From the NCBI GenBank assembly GCA_050485685.1, contig JBJHBW010000001.1, positions 248,001-312,000 on the forward strand: a stretch of 64,000 nucleotides of DNA, given 5' to 3'. A program made the position numbers and the translations under genes. Each line of letters starts with the position of its first letter. Position 1 is the first letter of the stretch. Under the pieces are notes generated by a model. The model saw nothing but the letters and a program-made list of their open reading frames with translations. It was not told the origin of the DNA and did not search any database. Source of the DNA: JBJHBP01 sp050485685. Its GTDB lineage: Bacteria; Pseudomonadota; Gammaproteobacteria; Steroidobacterales; Rariloculaceae. This document shows, piece after piece, positions 8,444-16,897 of this stretch.

Positions 8444-10890
8444 TCCGTGCAGGAGCCCTGCTTGCTGTGCTCGGGTCGGTTGCGGCCATTACCGTGGTGC
8501 TGGTCATGCGCAGCGGCCCCGTCGCGCACGATGCCTCATGGAACACGCTGCAGGTTTACTGCCTTGAATGCCACAACTCCCTGGAGCGCGCCGGCAATCT
8601 GAGTTTCGACGGACTCACCGCGCTGTCAGTGACGGAGCATCCGGAAATCTTCGAACCGGTGATCAACAAGCTTCGCGGCAGATTGATGCCGCCACCGGGC
8701 GGCCCGCAGCCTGAGCAGGCTGAGGTGGATGCACTCGTCACGTGGCTGGAGCAGACCATAGACGATGCGGTTGATGTGCATCAGGTCGGCTACGTGCCGG
8801 CGCACCGCCTGAACAGAACCGAATACGCGCAGGCCGTCAATGGTCTGCTGGGCGTGGAAATCGATCCGACGGAGCTGCTGCCGACCGATATCGAGATCGA
8901 CGGACTCAGCAACATCGCAGCGGCGCTCAGCGCCTCTCCGGCGTTCGTTGAGCAGTACATCGATGCGGCGATGCTGGTTGCACGTCTGGCTGTCGGAGAA
9001 CCGCAGCCGCGTGTCGCAAACGCGACTTTCCAGGCATCGGGCGGCCAGGGTACGCACATCGACGGCATGCCGCTGGGCACGCGTGGCGGGGTCAGGTTCA
9101 ACCACGTCTTTCCGGCGGATGGTGAGTATCGGCTGACCCTGACAAACCTCGGCGTCGGGCTCTACCCGAGTGCGGTGGAAACCGAGCACACGCTGGTCAT
9201 CCTGATCGACCGGGAAGAGGTGTTTCGCACGACGATAGGCGGGCCGGCCGATTTCGCACTCGCCAACCGCGGCGGTGCACCGGGTCAGGCCCAGATCATG
9301 GAACGGTTTACGGATATTCCGTTGCAGGTGGGAGCGGGACCCAGAGAAGTCATCGCCACATTCATAGAACGCGCCAGGGCTTCCGACGACGAGATGATTG
9401 CCGGGAATCGCGCTTTCACGTTCGCCGGCGCGCCGCGTGTTCCCGGGATCAGCGGCCGCGTCAGCCTGACCGGTCCGTTCGACTCCCCGGGCGTTTCCAT
9501 GACCGAGAGCCGGCGCAGGATCTTCATCTGCCAACCTGAAGCACCCGAGCAGGAGCAGGCCTGTGCAGAGCGTATCGCGACCGATCTCGCACGCCGTGCG
9601 TTCCGTCGCCCCGTCGAACAGGCCGATCTCGACAGACTCATGCCTTTCTACGAAATGGGGCGCGCGGGACCGGGCGGTTTCGACGAGGGCATAGAGCTGC
9701 TGGTCATGGCCGTGCTCTCCAGCCCGGATTTTCTCTACAGAGCCATCGCACCGCCGCAATCCGGGCAGCTGCAGGCCGGCCGTTACCCCATCAGCGATTT
9801 CGAACTCGCGTCGCGGCTGTCTTTCTTCGTGTGGAGCCAGGGGCCTGATGACGAGCTCCTTGACCTGGCGGCGGCAGGCAGACTGTCGGATCCGCAGGTT
9901 CTCGACGCGCAGGTGCGCCGCATGCTCACGGATCCGCGTGCCGAGGTGCTGGTCACGGAGTTCGCACGCCGGTGGCTGCACGTGGCCGATCTCGATCTCG
10001 TCGAGCCGGACCGGGCTATTTTCCCGGACTTCAGTGAGGCGCTTAGACGGGATTTCGAAGAGGAAATCAATCTGTTTCTCGCCAGCGTGCTGCTGGACGA
10101 CCGGGATGTACGCGATCTGCTGACGGCCGAGCACACATTCCTTAACGAACGTCTCGCCAGGTTCTATGACGTCCCCGGCGTCGTGGGGCAGCAGTTCCGC
10201 CCGGTAGAACTGTCTGACGACAGGCGTCACGGCCTGCTTGGCAAGGGTGCCGTGCTGCTGAACACGTCGTTTGGAGATCGCACGTCGCCGGTGCTGCGTG
10301 GTGCCTGGGTGCTGGAGACGCTCATGGGTACACCACCCGCGCCACCTCCACCTGAGGTCGAGACCGATCTCAATCCGGTCACCGGCGATGAGCCGACGTC
10401 GCTGCGCGCGCGTCTGGAGCAGCATCGCGCTGACCCCAGCTGCAATGGCTGCCACGGCGTAATCGACCCTTATGGCCTGCCGCTGGAACACTTCTCTGCG
10501 ATCGGCCGCTGGCGCGACCACGACCGCGATGCCAACACGCCGATCGATCCGGTCACAATGCTGCCCGACGGCACGGTAGTCGCCAGCCCTGCCGATCTTC
10601 GCAGGGCGCTGCTCAGCCGTCCCGATCAGTTCGTGCAGGCGCTCGCGAAGAAACTGATGATGTATGCGCTGGGCCGGGAGCTCGCGCACTACGATATGCC
10701 GCAGATTCGCGCTATTGTGCGGGCTGCGGAAGCCGATGATTACACGTTTTCCGCCCTTGTCACGGGCATTGTAAGCAGCGACGCGTTCAGGATGCAGGCC
10801 GTCACGGACGAATCCGGTCCGGTCACGGCTCTGGCACCTTTCGCCGGCGCGGACAACGACAGTCTGCAAGCCAGCGGGCGCACGCAATAG
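8440..10890 (+). CDS. DUF1587/1595/1592/1588/1585 multidomain protein with two heme c sites
   Basis: This 816-residue membrane-anchored periplasmic protein is of the planctomycete-cytochrome-c type. Order seen: N-terminal helix (residues 4-23), cytochrome c domain with C41-L-E-C44-H45 and candidate axial Met83 in RLMPPPGG, DUF1587 (HRLNRTEYAQAVNGLLG), a beta-rich middle with DUF1595-like start near residue 350, DUF1592 (YPISDFELASRLSFFVWSQ), DUF1588 with C668-N-G-C671-H672, and C-terminal DUF1585 (KKLMMYALGREL). The function of this family is unknown. The start overlaps the PQQ dehydrogenase stop by 4 bases and the Tat-exported DUF1552 gene follows 17 bases later, so the three are almost certainly co-expressed. 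An electron-transfer role is inferred from the heme sites. Confidence 0.92.
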   Translation: MIRAGALLAVLGSVAAITVVLVMRSGPVAHDASWNTLQVYCLECHNSLERAGNLSFDGLTALSVTEHPEIFEPVINKLRGRLMPPPGGPQPEQAEVDALVTWLEQTIDDAVDVHQVGYVPAHRLNRTEYAQAVNGLLGVEIDPTELLPTDIEIDGLSNIAAALSASPAFVEQYIDAAMLVARLAVGEPQPRVANATFQASGGQGTHIDGMPLGTRGGVRFNHVFPADGEYRLTLTNLGVGLYPSAVETEHTLVILIDREEVFRTTIGGPADFALANRGGAPGQAQIMERFTDIPLQVGAGPREVIATFIERARASDDEMIAGNRAFTFAGAPRVPGISGRVSLTGPFDSPGVSMTESRRRIFICQPEAPEQEQACAERIATDLARRAFRRPVEQADLDRLMPFYEMGRAGPGGFDEGIELLVMAVLSSPDFLYRAIAPPQSGQLQAGRYPISDFELASRLSFFVWSQGPDDELLDLAAAGRLSDPQVLDAQVRRMLTDPRAEVLVTEFARRWLHVADLDLVEPDRAIFPDFSEALRRDFEEEINLFLASVLLDDRDVRDLLTAEHTFLNERLARFYDVPGVVGQQFRPVELSDDRRHGLLGKGAVLLNTSFGDRTSPVLRGAWVLETLMGTPPAPPPPEVETDLNPVTGDEPTSLRARLEQHRADPSCNGCHGVIDPYGLPLEHFSAIGRWRDHDRDANTPIDPVTMLPDGTVVASPADLRRALLSRPDQFVQALAKKLMMYALGRELAHYDMPQIRAIVRAAEADDYTFSALVTGIVSSDAFRMQAVTDESGPVTALAPFAGADNDSLQASGRTQ

Positions 10891-10907
10891 AGGGGAGTGC
10901 AAAAGCC

Positions 10908-12230
10908 ATGTATCTCAGGAAAAAGCATCTATCCCGCCGCACCGTGCTCAGGGCCGCCGGCGTCGCAGTCGGTCTGCCGCTGCTCGATGCAATGATTCCG
11001 GCCGCCACTGCGCTGGCCGAGACCGCAGCTGCGCCAAAGCTGCGCGCCGGGTTCTTCTATCTGCCGCACGGCGCCATCATGTGGAACACGTCGTTTGGCG
11101 CGGCGATGGACCACTGGACACCCAGCGGTGCCGGTGAAAACTTTCAGTTGAGCCCGATTCTCGAGCCACTGGAGGAATACAAGCGCTACATCACGTCCTT
11201 CGGCCACCTTGAGAACAGGGCGCCGCGCGGCTCCGTGCACGGACTGTTCCCGGCCACGTGGCTGAGCGGCGTGCGCCCCGACCAGTCCGGCTCCGGTGCG
11301 AACATGGCGCCGACGATAGACCAGCTGATTGCCCAGCGCATCGGACAGGATACGCCGCTACCGTCGCTGGAGGTCGCTGGCGAGAGTACCGGCCAGGCGA
11401 TCTACACCTCAACGATTTCATTCCGCAATGCGACGACTCCATTACCCATGGAGGCCAATCCGCGTCGGGTGTTCGTGCAGCTCTTCGGCGCCGGCGATAC
11501 GGCCGAGGAACGCGAATCGTTAATGCTGCGCCGGGCCAGCGTGCTGGACATGATCAATGAGCGCACGCACGAGCTGAAGCGGACGCTGGGTGCGGGCGAC
11601 CGCGTCCTGCTCGACGGTTACCTTGATTCGGTACGCGAGATCGAGCGCCGGGTGGCCAGGGCAGCAGAACAGGATCTCTCCGGCATGGATCTGCCGAATG
11701 CGCCGATCGGGGTATCGAGCGACTTCGACGAGCAGGTGCAGTTGATGTTCGATCTGATCCACCTGGCCTGGCAGGCCGATGTGACCCGCATCTCGTCCTA
11801 CCTGATGGTCGGTGAAGTCACCAACCGGACGTACAATCACGTCGGTGTACCGGATGCGTTCCACCCGCTGTCGCATCACGCCAATAGCGAGGAGCGGCTG
11901 CTCAAGCTTGTCACGATACAACGCTATCATGTGCAGCGATTCGCCGACTTCGTCACCAAACTCGCGAACACAGCCGATGGAGACGGTTCGCTGCTCGACC
12001 ATTCCATGCTGCTCTTCGGGTCGAACATGAGCAACAGTGACCGGCACAATTACTATCCGCTTCCCAACATACTGATGGGCGGTGGTTGTGGAACGCTGGC
12101 GCTCGGCGGCCAGCACATCGACCTGCAACCGCATACGCCGCTGACCAACCTGCATCTGACCATGCTCAACAAGGTCGGCTTCGAGCTGAATGAGTTCGCT
12201 GACAGCAGCGGCGAGATCGCCGGCGTCTGA
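10908..12230 (+). CDS. DUF1552 protein with Tat signal
   Basis: The 440-residue product starts with a twin-arginine signal (S9-R10-R11-T12-V13-L14, then a hydrophobic stretch ending AALA). It continues with the DUF1552 pattern: FFYLPHGAIMWNTSFG near the start, then a sulfatase-like or alkaline-phosphatase-like core with GSVHGLFPATWLSG, SSYLMVGEVTNRTYNHVGV, HPLSHH and LLFGSNMSNSDRHNYYPLPNILMGGGCG. DUF1552 proteins are regularly encoded beside DUF1592 proteins, as here, but have no established reaction. Tat export implies folding, perhaps with a metal, in the cytoplasm before export. A good Shine-Dalgarno (GAGGGGAG) precedes the ATG. Confidence 0.92.
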   Translation: MYLRKKHLSRRTVLRAAGVAVGLPLLDAMIPAATALAETAAAPKLRAGFFYLPHGAIMWNTSFGAAMDHWTPSGAGENFQLSPILEPLEEYKRYITSFGHLENRAPRGSVHGLFPATWLSGVRPDQSGSGANMAPTIDQLIAQRIGQDTPLPSLEVAGESTGQAIYTSTISFRNATTPLPMEANPRRVFVQLFGAGDTAEERESLMLRRASVLDMINERTHELKRTLGAGDRVLLDGYLDSVREIERRVARAAEQDLSGMDLPNAPIGVSSDFDEQVQLMFDLIHLAWQADVTRISSYLMVGEVTNRTYNHVGVPDAFHPLSHHANSEERLLKLVTIQRYHVQRFADFVTKLANTADGDGSLLDHSMLLFGSNMSNSDRHNYYPLPNILMGGGCGTLALGGQHIDLQPHTPLTNLHLTMLNKVGFELNEFADSSGEIAGV

Positions 12231-12245
12231 GCGGCCGGATGGAAA

Positions 12246-13181
12246 ATGTGTAGCATGACAAGTCGCAGGATTCTGCTGAAGACTGCCGCGGCCGGACTCG
12301 CGGGCCTTGCTCTGCCGTTCCGCGTGCAGCCCGTGCTCGCTGACGGCGCCATTGACGTCACGCGGCTCAACGACGACCTCTTTGTGCTGGCTGGCGCAGG
12401 CGACAATGTGCTCGTGCACGTCTCGGACGACGGGCAGCTGCTGGTCGACAGTGGTGCGCCAGGAGCCGGCGACGTGCTGATTGCCGCGCTGGGCGAACTG
12501 CCCGGCGCAGGACGCGTGCACACGCTGTTCAACACGCACTGGCACCTCGCGCAGACCGGCGCCAATGCGATGCTGGGCGAGCGTGGCGCAACCATCATTG
12601 CGCACGAGAAGTCCCGCCTGCGTTTAGCCAACGGCTTCTACCGTCCCGACGAAGAGCGCTATGAAGCGCCGCTGCCCGAGGCCGGACGACCCGTACAGAG
12701 CTTCTTCGATCATGGCGAAATGACCGCCGGCCGCGAGCGCATCGAATACGGTTATCTGCTGCTCGCCCACACCGACGGCGACATCTACGTGCACTTTCGC
12801 GATGCGAACGTGATCGCGGTCGGTGATGCGCTGTCTCCGCTGCGTGACCCGGAGCTGGACTGGTTCGGTGGCGGCTGGCTGGGTGGTCGTATCGATGCGC
12901 TGCAGCTTCTTCTTGACAAGAGCAACGACCAGACGCGCTTCGTACCGAGCTATGGTCCGGTAGTACGGCGCGATGATGTACAGGCGGAGCACGACCTGAT
13001 GCTTGAAATCTTCGATCTGATGGTCGAGCGCATACGGCTCGGAGAGAGTGCTGAGGACATCATCGCAGCCGGCGCACTGGATGGCATGGCACGCAGCTTC
13101 GACGATGTTCACGGTTTCATTTACGACGCCCATAAAGGCCTGTGGGCACACCACAACAAGCTGACACACGACATCGTCTAG
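12246..13181 (+). CDS. MBL-fold protein lacking the second metal site, exported
   Basis: This 311-residue metallo-beta-lactamase-fold protein has an RR-containing signal (SRRILLKTAAAGLAGLALP), so it is probably Tat-exported. The first-site ligands remain: H98 and H100 in THWH, and H175 in AHTDGD. The three second-site positions are changed: the usual D-H of HxHxDH is A102-Q103, and the final His of VPGHGP is Tyr236 (VPSYGP). A hydrolase with a binuclear zinc site is therefore not expected; a mononuclear enzyme or binding protein is. An alternative ATG nine bases downstream (12255) would remove three residues. It follows the DUF1552 gene by 15 bases and probably belongs to the same operon. Confidence 0.88.
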   Translation: MCSMTSRRILLKTAAAGLAGLALPFRVQPVLADGAIDVTRLNDDLFVLAGAGDNVLVHVSDDGQLLVDSGAPGAGDVLIAALGELPGAGRVHTLFNTHWHLAQTGANAMLGERGATIIAHEKSRLRLANGFYRPDEERYEAPLPEAGRPVQSFFDHGEMTAGRERIEYGYLLLAHTDGDIYVHFRDANVIAVGDALSPLRDPELDWFGGGWLGGRIDALQLLLDKSNDQTRFVPSYGPVVRRDDVQAEHDLMLEIFDLMVERIRLGESAEDIIAAGALDGMARSFDDVHGFIYDAHKGLWAHHNKLTHDIV

Positions 13182-13205
13182 GTCACGGGATCCGGAAAAA
13201 CAGTT

Positions 13206-14777
13206 ATGCGCAGGACACATCGGATCATCAGCACCTTGTTGCTCGCGGGCATTGCGCTCATCGCCTCCGCGAAGGCGTTGGCGGACAGCCGCCTTGCCGA
13301 TCTGATCGAGAGCGGTCGCGTGGCCGCTGCGATCGAACTGATCGACGCCGGCGCCGACGTCAACGCTGCGCAGCGCGACGGCACGACGCCGCTGCACTGG
13401 GCCGCCTACCGGGTCCAGACGGAACTGGTGCGACGACTGCTCGCGCAAGGCGCACAAGCCGATGTCATGAATCGATTCGGCGCCTCCCCGCTGGGTGAAG
13501 CCGTCAAGGCCGCGAATCCCGAGATCGTGCAGTTGCTGCTGGAAGCCGGCGCAGATCCCGACTCGACTAATCAGGATGGCCAGACCGCGCTGATGCTCTC
13601 CGTCAGAACCGGCTCCGTCGACGTGGCACGGTTGCTGCTGGCCCATGGCGCAGACGTCAATGCCACCGAGCAGTGGCGCGAGCAGACGGCGCTGATGTGG
13701 GCGGCCGATGGTGCCAATGCCGAACTCGCGCGACTGTTGATAGAACATGGCGCCGATGTGCACGCACGCGCGACGGCCAATGACTGGGGTTCGCAGATCA
13801 CATCGGAACCGCGCGCACAGTATCGCCCCACCGGCGGCCTGACTGCACTGCTGTATGCGGCCCGCGCCGGCTGTGCGGGCTGTGTGCGTGCGATTCTTGA
13901 AGCCGGCGAGGATGTCGACCGCCCGACGCCGGACGGTGTCACGGCGCTGATGATCGCGCTGGACAACTACGAATTCGATACCGCCGACCTGTTGCTGGAT
14001 GCCGGTGCGAATCCGCATTACCAGGACTGGTGGGGTCGCACCGCGCTCTACGTGGCCGTCGACATGAATTCCTACGTACCGCGCAGCGGCATGCCGCTTA
14101 CGCGTTCCAGGGAGACGTCGGCGATGCACATCGTGCGGCGCCTGCTGGCCAGCGGCGTCGACGTGGACACGCAGCTGAACATGCACCGGCCCGGCCGCGG
14201 CGGCAACAGTGCCCGTTTCACCGATTACCTGCTGACCACCGGCGCGACACCACTGCTGCGCGCCGCGATCCTGCATGATCATGAAGTGCTGAGTGCCCTG
14301 CTCGAGCACGGCGCAAGCGTCGATCTGCCGAATGTGATGGGCGTGACGCCACTGATGGCTGCTGCGGGTCTGGGCGTGCGCGACATCGACTTCGGCACGA
14401 ACCGCTCGCCCAGCTTCGACAGTGACCCGCTGATCGAGGACAAGGTGATCGCGTCCCTGGAAATCCTGCTTGCGGCAGGTGCCAACATCAACGCCAGGGT
14501 CACCGACATCCACAGCAGAACGGCACGGATCGCACGCCCGACGGAGATGACCGATCGCGAAGGTCAGACCGCGCTCTACTCGCCCGCCGAGCGCGGCTGG
14601 GCACGCGTCACCCGATACATGATTGAACGCGACGCAGAGGTGAACGTTGTTGACGCGCTGGGCGTTTCACCGCTGGACTCGACACTGACGCTGGTCGGCG
14701 GGCAACCTCGGCCCAATTCGGATGTCATCGCGGAGATCCTGCGCAATGCAGGCGCGCAGTCCGGGCGCGATCTGTAA
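13206..14777 (+). CDS. Exported ankyrin-repeat protein
   Basis: The 523-residue product has a Sec signal peptide (MRRTHRIISTLLLAGIALIASAKALA shortened to about 26 residues) followed by about ten ankyrin repeats. Typical repeat cores are DGTTPLHWAAYR, DGQTALMLSVRTG, GVTALMIALDN and GVTPLMAAAGLG, each followed by a helix ending LLLxAGADxN. Repeat spacing is interrupted by inserts near residues 200 and 290. Ankyrin arrays bind proteins, so this is a likely periplasmic scaffold. It lies 24 bases after the MBL gene and is the last gene of the cluster that starts with the PQQ dehydrogenase. No enzymatic domain is visible. Confidence 0.9.
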   Translation: MRRTHRIISTLLLAGIALIASAKALADSRLADLIESGRVAAAIELIDAGADVNAAQRDGTTPLHWAAYRVQTELVRRLLAQGAQADVMNRFGASPLGEAVKAANPEIVQLLLEAGADPDSTNQDGQTALMLSVRTGSVDVARLLLAHGADVNATEQWREQTALMWAADGANAELARLLIEHGADVHARATANDWGSQITSEPRAQYRPTGGLTALLYAARAGCAGCVRAILEAGEDVDRPTPDGVTALMIALDNYEFDTADLLLDAGANPHYQDWWGRTALYVAVDMNSYVPRSGMPLTRSRETSAMHIVRRLLASGVDVDTQLNMHRPGRGGNSARFTDYLLTTGATPLLRAAILHDHEVLSALLEHGASVDLPNVMGVTPLMAAAGLGVRDIDFGTNRSPSFDSDPLIEDKVIASLEILLAAGANINARVTDIHSRTARIARPTEMTDREGQTALYSPAERGWARVTRYMIERDAEVNVVDALGVSPLDSTLTLVGGQPRPNSDVIAEILRNAGAQSGRDL

Positions 14778-14830
14778 GCACGGCACGTCTTTTCAATCGG
14801 CCTGAGGGCCGGCGACATGCCCACGCCTGA

Positions 14831-15088
14831 GGTCCACAGGAAGAGGTAGCGTCTGATGGAAAGGCATCCTCACGACTGCGTCAGGCTCAGGCGGAAACGG
14901 ATCAGCTGCGCGGGCTGTTGCCGATCTGCGCCTGGTGCGGAGGTATCCGCACCAGACAGGATGAGTGGGAACCTCTCGAAAGCTATGTCAGCCGGAAGCT
15001 CGAACGCGGCATCACGCATACCCAGTGTCCGGCCTGCGCGGAGAAGTCGCTCGAGGAACTCGACGACACCGGGCGCCGCAGCAGTTGA
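14831..15088 (+). pseudogene. Startless remnant of a signalling-protein C-terminal zinc-ribbon tail
   Basis: A reading frame between stops at 14828 and 15086 encodes a typical C-terminal tail of response regulators and PAS proteins: LRGLLPICAWCGGIRTRQDE, then W-E-P-L-E-S-Y-V and T-Q-C-P-A-C-A-E-K. It keeps the four Cys of a CxxC...CxxC zinc ribbon. No ATG or GTG start precedes the conserved part and no receiver or PAS domain lies upstream, because the ankyrin gene ends 50 bases before. It is most simply the decayed 3' end of a lost gene. A non-standard CTG or TTG start making a mini zinc-ribbon protein is possible. The rest of 14778-15321 holds nothing else recognisable. Confidence 0.62.
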
Positions 15089-15321
15089 CGGTACTCCGCG
15101 TGCGTCGCCCGTGACATAGACCTTCAGCAGCTGTTCGTGACGGCGCATGTGGTCACCGTACCGTCACCTGTTCGCCTTTGGGGCTGGAGACATGATCTGA
15201 TCGCAATGTGACAGACCTCATTTTTCGAACGGGCCGGGTACGGCCCGGAAATCACGCTTCACACGGGAAGGCACTGCATGAGAGAATGTTGTGCCAACGC
15301 CAGAGTCAGAAGGGTGGCAAC

Positions 15322-16527
15322 ATGAGTTCTGGTTTACCCTGCGGACGCTCTAGCTTCAGCCCGTTAATGGCTGTCCTCTGTCTCGTCGGCTGCAGCGGGG
15401 ACACCGTTGACCCCTCGGGCACCGAAGATGGGAGCACAGACCAACAGGCGCCCCTGCTCGGCGCGACCCCATGGCACGTTCCCCAGTGCACGTCCGTCGC
15501 CGGTGCCGCACCGGTCACATTCACTGCGGACAATGGTGCGACGCGCGCGCACCTGCAGGAACCGCTGAGCACGGTACGCGCTACCGCAGTCGCCGCCTAC
15601 GCCCAGGGAAGCACTCTCGTCGCAGGCGTTGTTCGGGAGGTGGGTAGCGTCGAGGTCTTTTTTTCCACGGATGCCGGATGCTCGTGGAACTTGACGCATA
15701 CGATCACGGACATGCGGCACGCACGAATCGCGATTGCGGGCGAATACGCGTTCGTGTGGGGATACGACGACACGATCTTTGGAAACACGATCTATGAAAT
15801 CGGACCGGACGGCGAAGGAACGCGGCGTCCGGGTCCTCTGGGTCATTGGCAAAGCGGTGGTTTGCATGGTCTTGCAGCTGACCATAACGACCCGAATCGG
15901 CTGCGCGGGGCGAAGTACCGGTGTGGATCCCGACCGTCGTCCTGCAACGAAGGAGTGCAGATGGTCGAGTCTCTCGACCGAGGCGCTACGTGGCTGTACC
16001 TGGGCGTGGCGCCGCCCTTCGATTCGCATTCGATCGTCTTTTCTCCTCTGAATCTCGATCACGCGATCGTCATCGGCGCCCCTCACCCGGCGCACGCCAC
16101 CCTGGATGGCGGTAACCAGTGGTTTGCGTCTCAAGGCCTGCCGGACAGAGGTTACCCCGTTACTTCGGCCATCGCAGTGGATGGCCAAACAGCCTGGCTC
16201 GCGTACTCGAATTCGTCTACCGATGACCAGCCCGCGCTCTACCTGTCCCGTGACGGCGGCCTCAATTTTCAGGAGGCACCGATCCCGACCGGTAACGACT
16301 TGATGGTCGGGATCACTCATCTGTTCCCCCATCCGGTGGATGCCGACGTCCTGTACCTCGCCTCGATCTCTGCGGACGGAACCACAAGCCGCCTCGACCG
16401 TTATGATGCGCGCTTGCAAGAAGTCTCCAGGCAGGAATGGCCGGCAGTCGAAGGTATCGTCTCGTCTCTGGCCTTCAATCCGGCTGATCCGGACCTCATC
16501 TATATCGGCCTTGCGCGCGAGGAGTAG
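15322..16527 (+). CDS. Lipoprotein with Asp-box (BNR) beta-propeller
   Basis: The product is 401 residues from the ATG at 15322, chosen because it gives a lipoprotein signal with lipobox LVGC (Cys24); an upstream in-frame ATG at 15208 would place 38 unlikely residues before it. Four Asp boxes (S-x-D-x-G-x-x-W) are visible: STDAGCSW, SLDRGATW, TLDGGNQW and SRDGGLNF. These mark sialidase-like or photosynthesis-stability-factor-like propellers. No sialidase catalytic set was recognised, so it is probably a binding or scaffold lipoprotein. Base composition appears somewhat less G+C-rich than flanking genes. It lies on the 3' side of tRNA-Arg, between it and a gene remnant. Confidence 0.8.
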   Translation: MSSGLPCGRSSFSPLMAVLCLVGCSGDTVDPSGTEDGSTDQQAPLLGATPWHVPQCTSVAGAAPVTFTADNGATRAHLQEPLSTVRATAVAAYAQGSTLVAGVVREVGSVEVFFSTDAGCSWNLTHTITDMRHARIAIAGEYAFVWGYDDTIFGNTIYEIGPDGEGTRRPGPLGHWQSGGLHGLAADHNDPNRLRGAKYRCGSRPSSCNEGVQMVESLDRGATWLYLGVAPPFDSHSIVFSPLNLDHAIVIGAPHPAHATLDGGNQWFASQGLPDRGYPVTSAIAVDGQTAWLAYSNSSTDDQPALYLSRDGGLNFQEAPIPTGNDLMVGITHLFPHPVDADVLYLASISADGTTSRLDRYDARLQEVSRQEWPAVEGIVSSLAFNPADPDLIYIGLAREE

Positions 16528-16707
16528 AGGTCACGATGCTTCGCGCTTGCTGCGGCCTGAGCCCGAGCTGGTGAAAGTCGCATTCGCCGACCGGCTGACT
16601 TTCGTTCGAAACAAGGGGACTTGAGAATACGGACCTCGCCTTACCGTTCAAGGCGTTAGCCGATCTCAATAGCTCAAGCATGTGTCCGGAATGGACCCGC
16701 AGCAAAT

Positions 16708-16784
16708 TGGCGCGCCCGGAGAGATTCGAACTCCCGACCCCCGGCTTCGTAGGCCGATGCTCTATCCAGCTGAGCTACGGGCGC
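16708..16784 (-). tRNA. tRNA-Arg (anticodon ACG)
   Basis: On the minus strand the 77-base sequence folds as a full cloverleaf. The acceptor stem is GCGCCCG paired with CGGGCGC, the D-arm contains AGCTGGATA, the anticodon loop is CTACGAA (anticodon ACG), and the T-arm contains TTCGAAT. The discriminator base is G, and the terminal CCA is encoded at 16708-16710. Its 3' end points to lower coordinates, toward the Asp-box lipoprotein gene. Confidence 0.96.
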
Positions 16785-16897
16785 TTGGTAAGGCTAGTTT
16801 TGGCGGGCGTCCCGGTCGGTACGGCCCGCGCGGCGCATTCTACAGCATCGGGCCGAAGAATCAGAGGGGCAGATCACAGCGATCCGGATTCAGGCTG

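Noticed and set aside
8626..10902. 758-codon minus-strand frame over the DUF1592 gene
   Set aside because: The plus-strand gene has clear heme motifs and operon coupling; the opposite frame is a shadow with no conserved features.
12246..12254. Frameshift or assembly error explaining the missing MBL ligands
   Set aside because: The frame is continuous, the surrounding residues align, and changes occur at three separate codons.
14856..15148. Two short opposing ORFs (ATG at 14856 plus; 15148 minus)
   Set aside because: Neither has a ribosome site or recognisable sequence, while a third frame carries the zinc-ribbon tail, so they are shadows.
15225..15255. GGGCCGGGTACGGCCC hairpin as a terminator
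   Set aside because: It has no T-tract on either strand within the required distance.
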